A stretch of DNA of 64,000 bases from Acheta domesticus (lineage: Eukaryota > Arthropoda > Insecta > Orthoptera > Gryllidae), in assembly GCA_031308135.1 (NCBI GenBank), contig JAHLJT010009419.1, positions 39,891,397 to 39,955,396 of the forward strand, in the 5' to 3' direction. Positions 62,411 to 64,000 of this stretch are shown one piece after another. The position numbers and the translations under genes were made by a program. Positions within the stretch are counted from its first letter, which is position 1. Each line of letters begins with the position of its first letter. Below the pieces are notes generated by a model. That model had not been told where the DNA came from. It did not search any database and saw nothing but the letters and a program-made list of their open reading frames with translations.

Positions 62411-64000
62411 GCCTTGTAGCTAATGCAATCCTGCCACCATCAAGACTCAACCTCTAGGACATCCCAATCAAAGACACTGCAGTAACTGTTGCTCTTTGCC
62501 ACCAAATTAGGTTCTACAGGTTCTCTTTCTCAAGTTGTCACAGGGAAGACTGGTAACAGTTTTTCTATTCTATCTGTATTTTGTCTGTACAATGAAAGAC
62601 TTGAAACTGTATTCCAGTGTAACCAATAGGTTACATCACAAATAAATATACCATAATACTCCCAACTTTCAAGCAAAATCATGGTCTATTATTCAATAGT
62701 ATTCTATGAACAATTAAACGTAATAAACTAGCGCACAAAAGTATTTTTTGATAAAGAGCAATCCAGTAAATGCAATATTAACTGCTAACAATGTCAGATG
62801 AAAAATCTTACCAGTACGTGCTGCCACCATCTTATTGTGTGCTCTAGACATAGACCGAAGAAAGCTCGCAAACCAGTTGATTAGTGCTATCTCTGGAGAG
62901 ACCCCGAAACTATTCACAGGCTACCTGATTGGATTTGTCAGGGGAAAATTGGGAATGCGAGTAATCTATAGGTTACAAGGAAACTGAGTGGGTTAATTGG
63001 GGTCCTGAAAGTTTTTTCATTTAAAACATAAAAAATATTTACTTCTCGTTTAAGTTAACTGCTATAAGTTATTTCTGTTGTGTGGAGAGATACATTCTGT
63101 TTAGGTATGGAGGTAGGGGGAACTTTTGTTTGAAATAAAGGGCCTTCATGGATCTACTGCTACCGGTCCTTAGTTTTCTCTGGGAATCCCTGTAAAATTC
63201 CTCCCTTGTTTTACGCCCAGGTACGTTTCGTAGATGACCTCGTTTAAGGGACGTAGATGTCTTCTAGCTATTTTGAACTGTGATAGAATAAGAGGCAGAA
63301 GAGCAATGGAGATACTATTGATTCACTATCTTGCAAAGAGAGGGATTATCATGACATCTAGAGTCGACTATCTTGCAGGAGGATTCGTTTGTTTCAAATA
63401 AAGAGATGCTTTGCATAAAAATGTTTAAAAAATAGTAATGCATTTGCTTCACTCATTCAGCAGCATTCTTCAGCATTCTTCTTCCCCTCTTGGGACATTT
63501 ATAAACGACCTGCAGAATATGCTGTGCATGCAAAATCAAATTAAATCTCTTTTGCAAACTCTTTTGTGGGATGGCCCTCAATGAATGTGAATTGAATTTT
63601 GAAGTGTAGTTTGGAACGTGAGTTTCGTGAGCATACAATTCAAGTGTTTCACACTAGTCACAAGAAGGTAACTGAAAGTGGAAAACGAGAAAGGGTTTTC
63701 AGATGAGTAATGTTCATGCCTAAATGAATTAGTTTGCATTGTATAAGTCAAATGCAGGTTGTTGTTAAAGTTCCATTTTGTAGAGTAAACAAATTAGTTA
63801 TTTACGAAACAAGTATTATAAGTTGGTGTGATATGAATATTGTACGTTTTATTAGCTTTGTAAAAATTCCTATGTACCTGAATTTTTATTTAAATTTGAC
63901 TGCAAAATGTGCCAGACTGATAAAAGTTAATTGGAGCCTGCATAATTATAACACTTCTGTTCTAGAATTACTTACATTACGAAACATTATTTTTGTTTGT
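62411..64000. other. Unassigned right end of the window (SLC29 intron 3)
   Basis: AT-rich sequence with no gene, transposase block or long repeat that I recognise. Confidence 0.4.

Overview
The window looks like a large, AT-rich, transposon-laden insect nuclear genome. Genes are split by GT-AG introns of about 75 bp to more than 10 kb. The encoded proteins are animal housekeeping families, and the mobile elements (Tc1, mariner, pogo-like, hAT, Transib, Mutator-like, I-clade and R1-like LINEs) are those common in insects. I cannot name the species.

Four host genes are supported. (1) 6396-8462 (+): the last two coding exons of an NSD/Mes-4-type histone methyltransferase, a C5HCH zinc module followed by a long AT-hook tail; earlier exons lie left of the window. 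(2) 24387-28480 (+): a complete nine-exon NADPH-dependent diflavin reductase (NDOR1, cytosolic Fe-S assembly), intact except for one surplus A in exon 6. (3) 28707-30073 (-): a complete five-exon THOC3 gene (THO/TREX mRNA export), convergent with NDOR1, with 226 bp between the stop codons. (4) 41334-56460 (+): the first three coding exons of an equilibrative nucleoside transporter (SLC29), with introns of 4.1 and 10.6 kb; the gene runs off the right edge.

Much of the rest is layered mobile DNA. 1-6395 is intron with a decayed R1-like LINE, a foldback MITE and piggyBac-like ends. 10462-11228 is a pogo-like remnant. 12269-19506 is a dead Tc1 transposon split by a 5.8 kb I-clade retrotransposon with an 11-bp target duplication. 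19640-23580 holds a (GGAC)n-bearing repeat and a cluster of foldback MITEs. 30740-34330 holds a second repeat family followed by a GC-rich promoter-like island with a perfect four-unit heat-shock element. About 36660-40725 is a Transib (RAG1-related) transposon carrying two nested hAT-type insertions with clear 8-bp target duplications. Inside the SLC29 introns are two Mutator-like elements, a LINE split by an opposite-strand LINE that is itself split by a mariner copy, and a pogo-like element with its own nested foldback.

The four genes are not an operon or a pathway cluster. I see no defence system, CRISPR array, convincing tRNA or rRNA gene, or virus. The most informative features are the datable nesting of transposons, the family of near-palindromic MITEs (at least eight copies), the single-base lesion in NDOR1, and the orphan heat-shock-element island.
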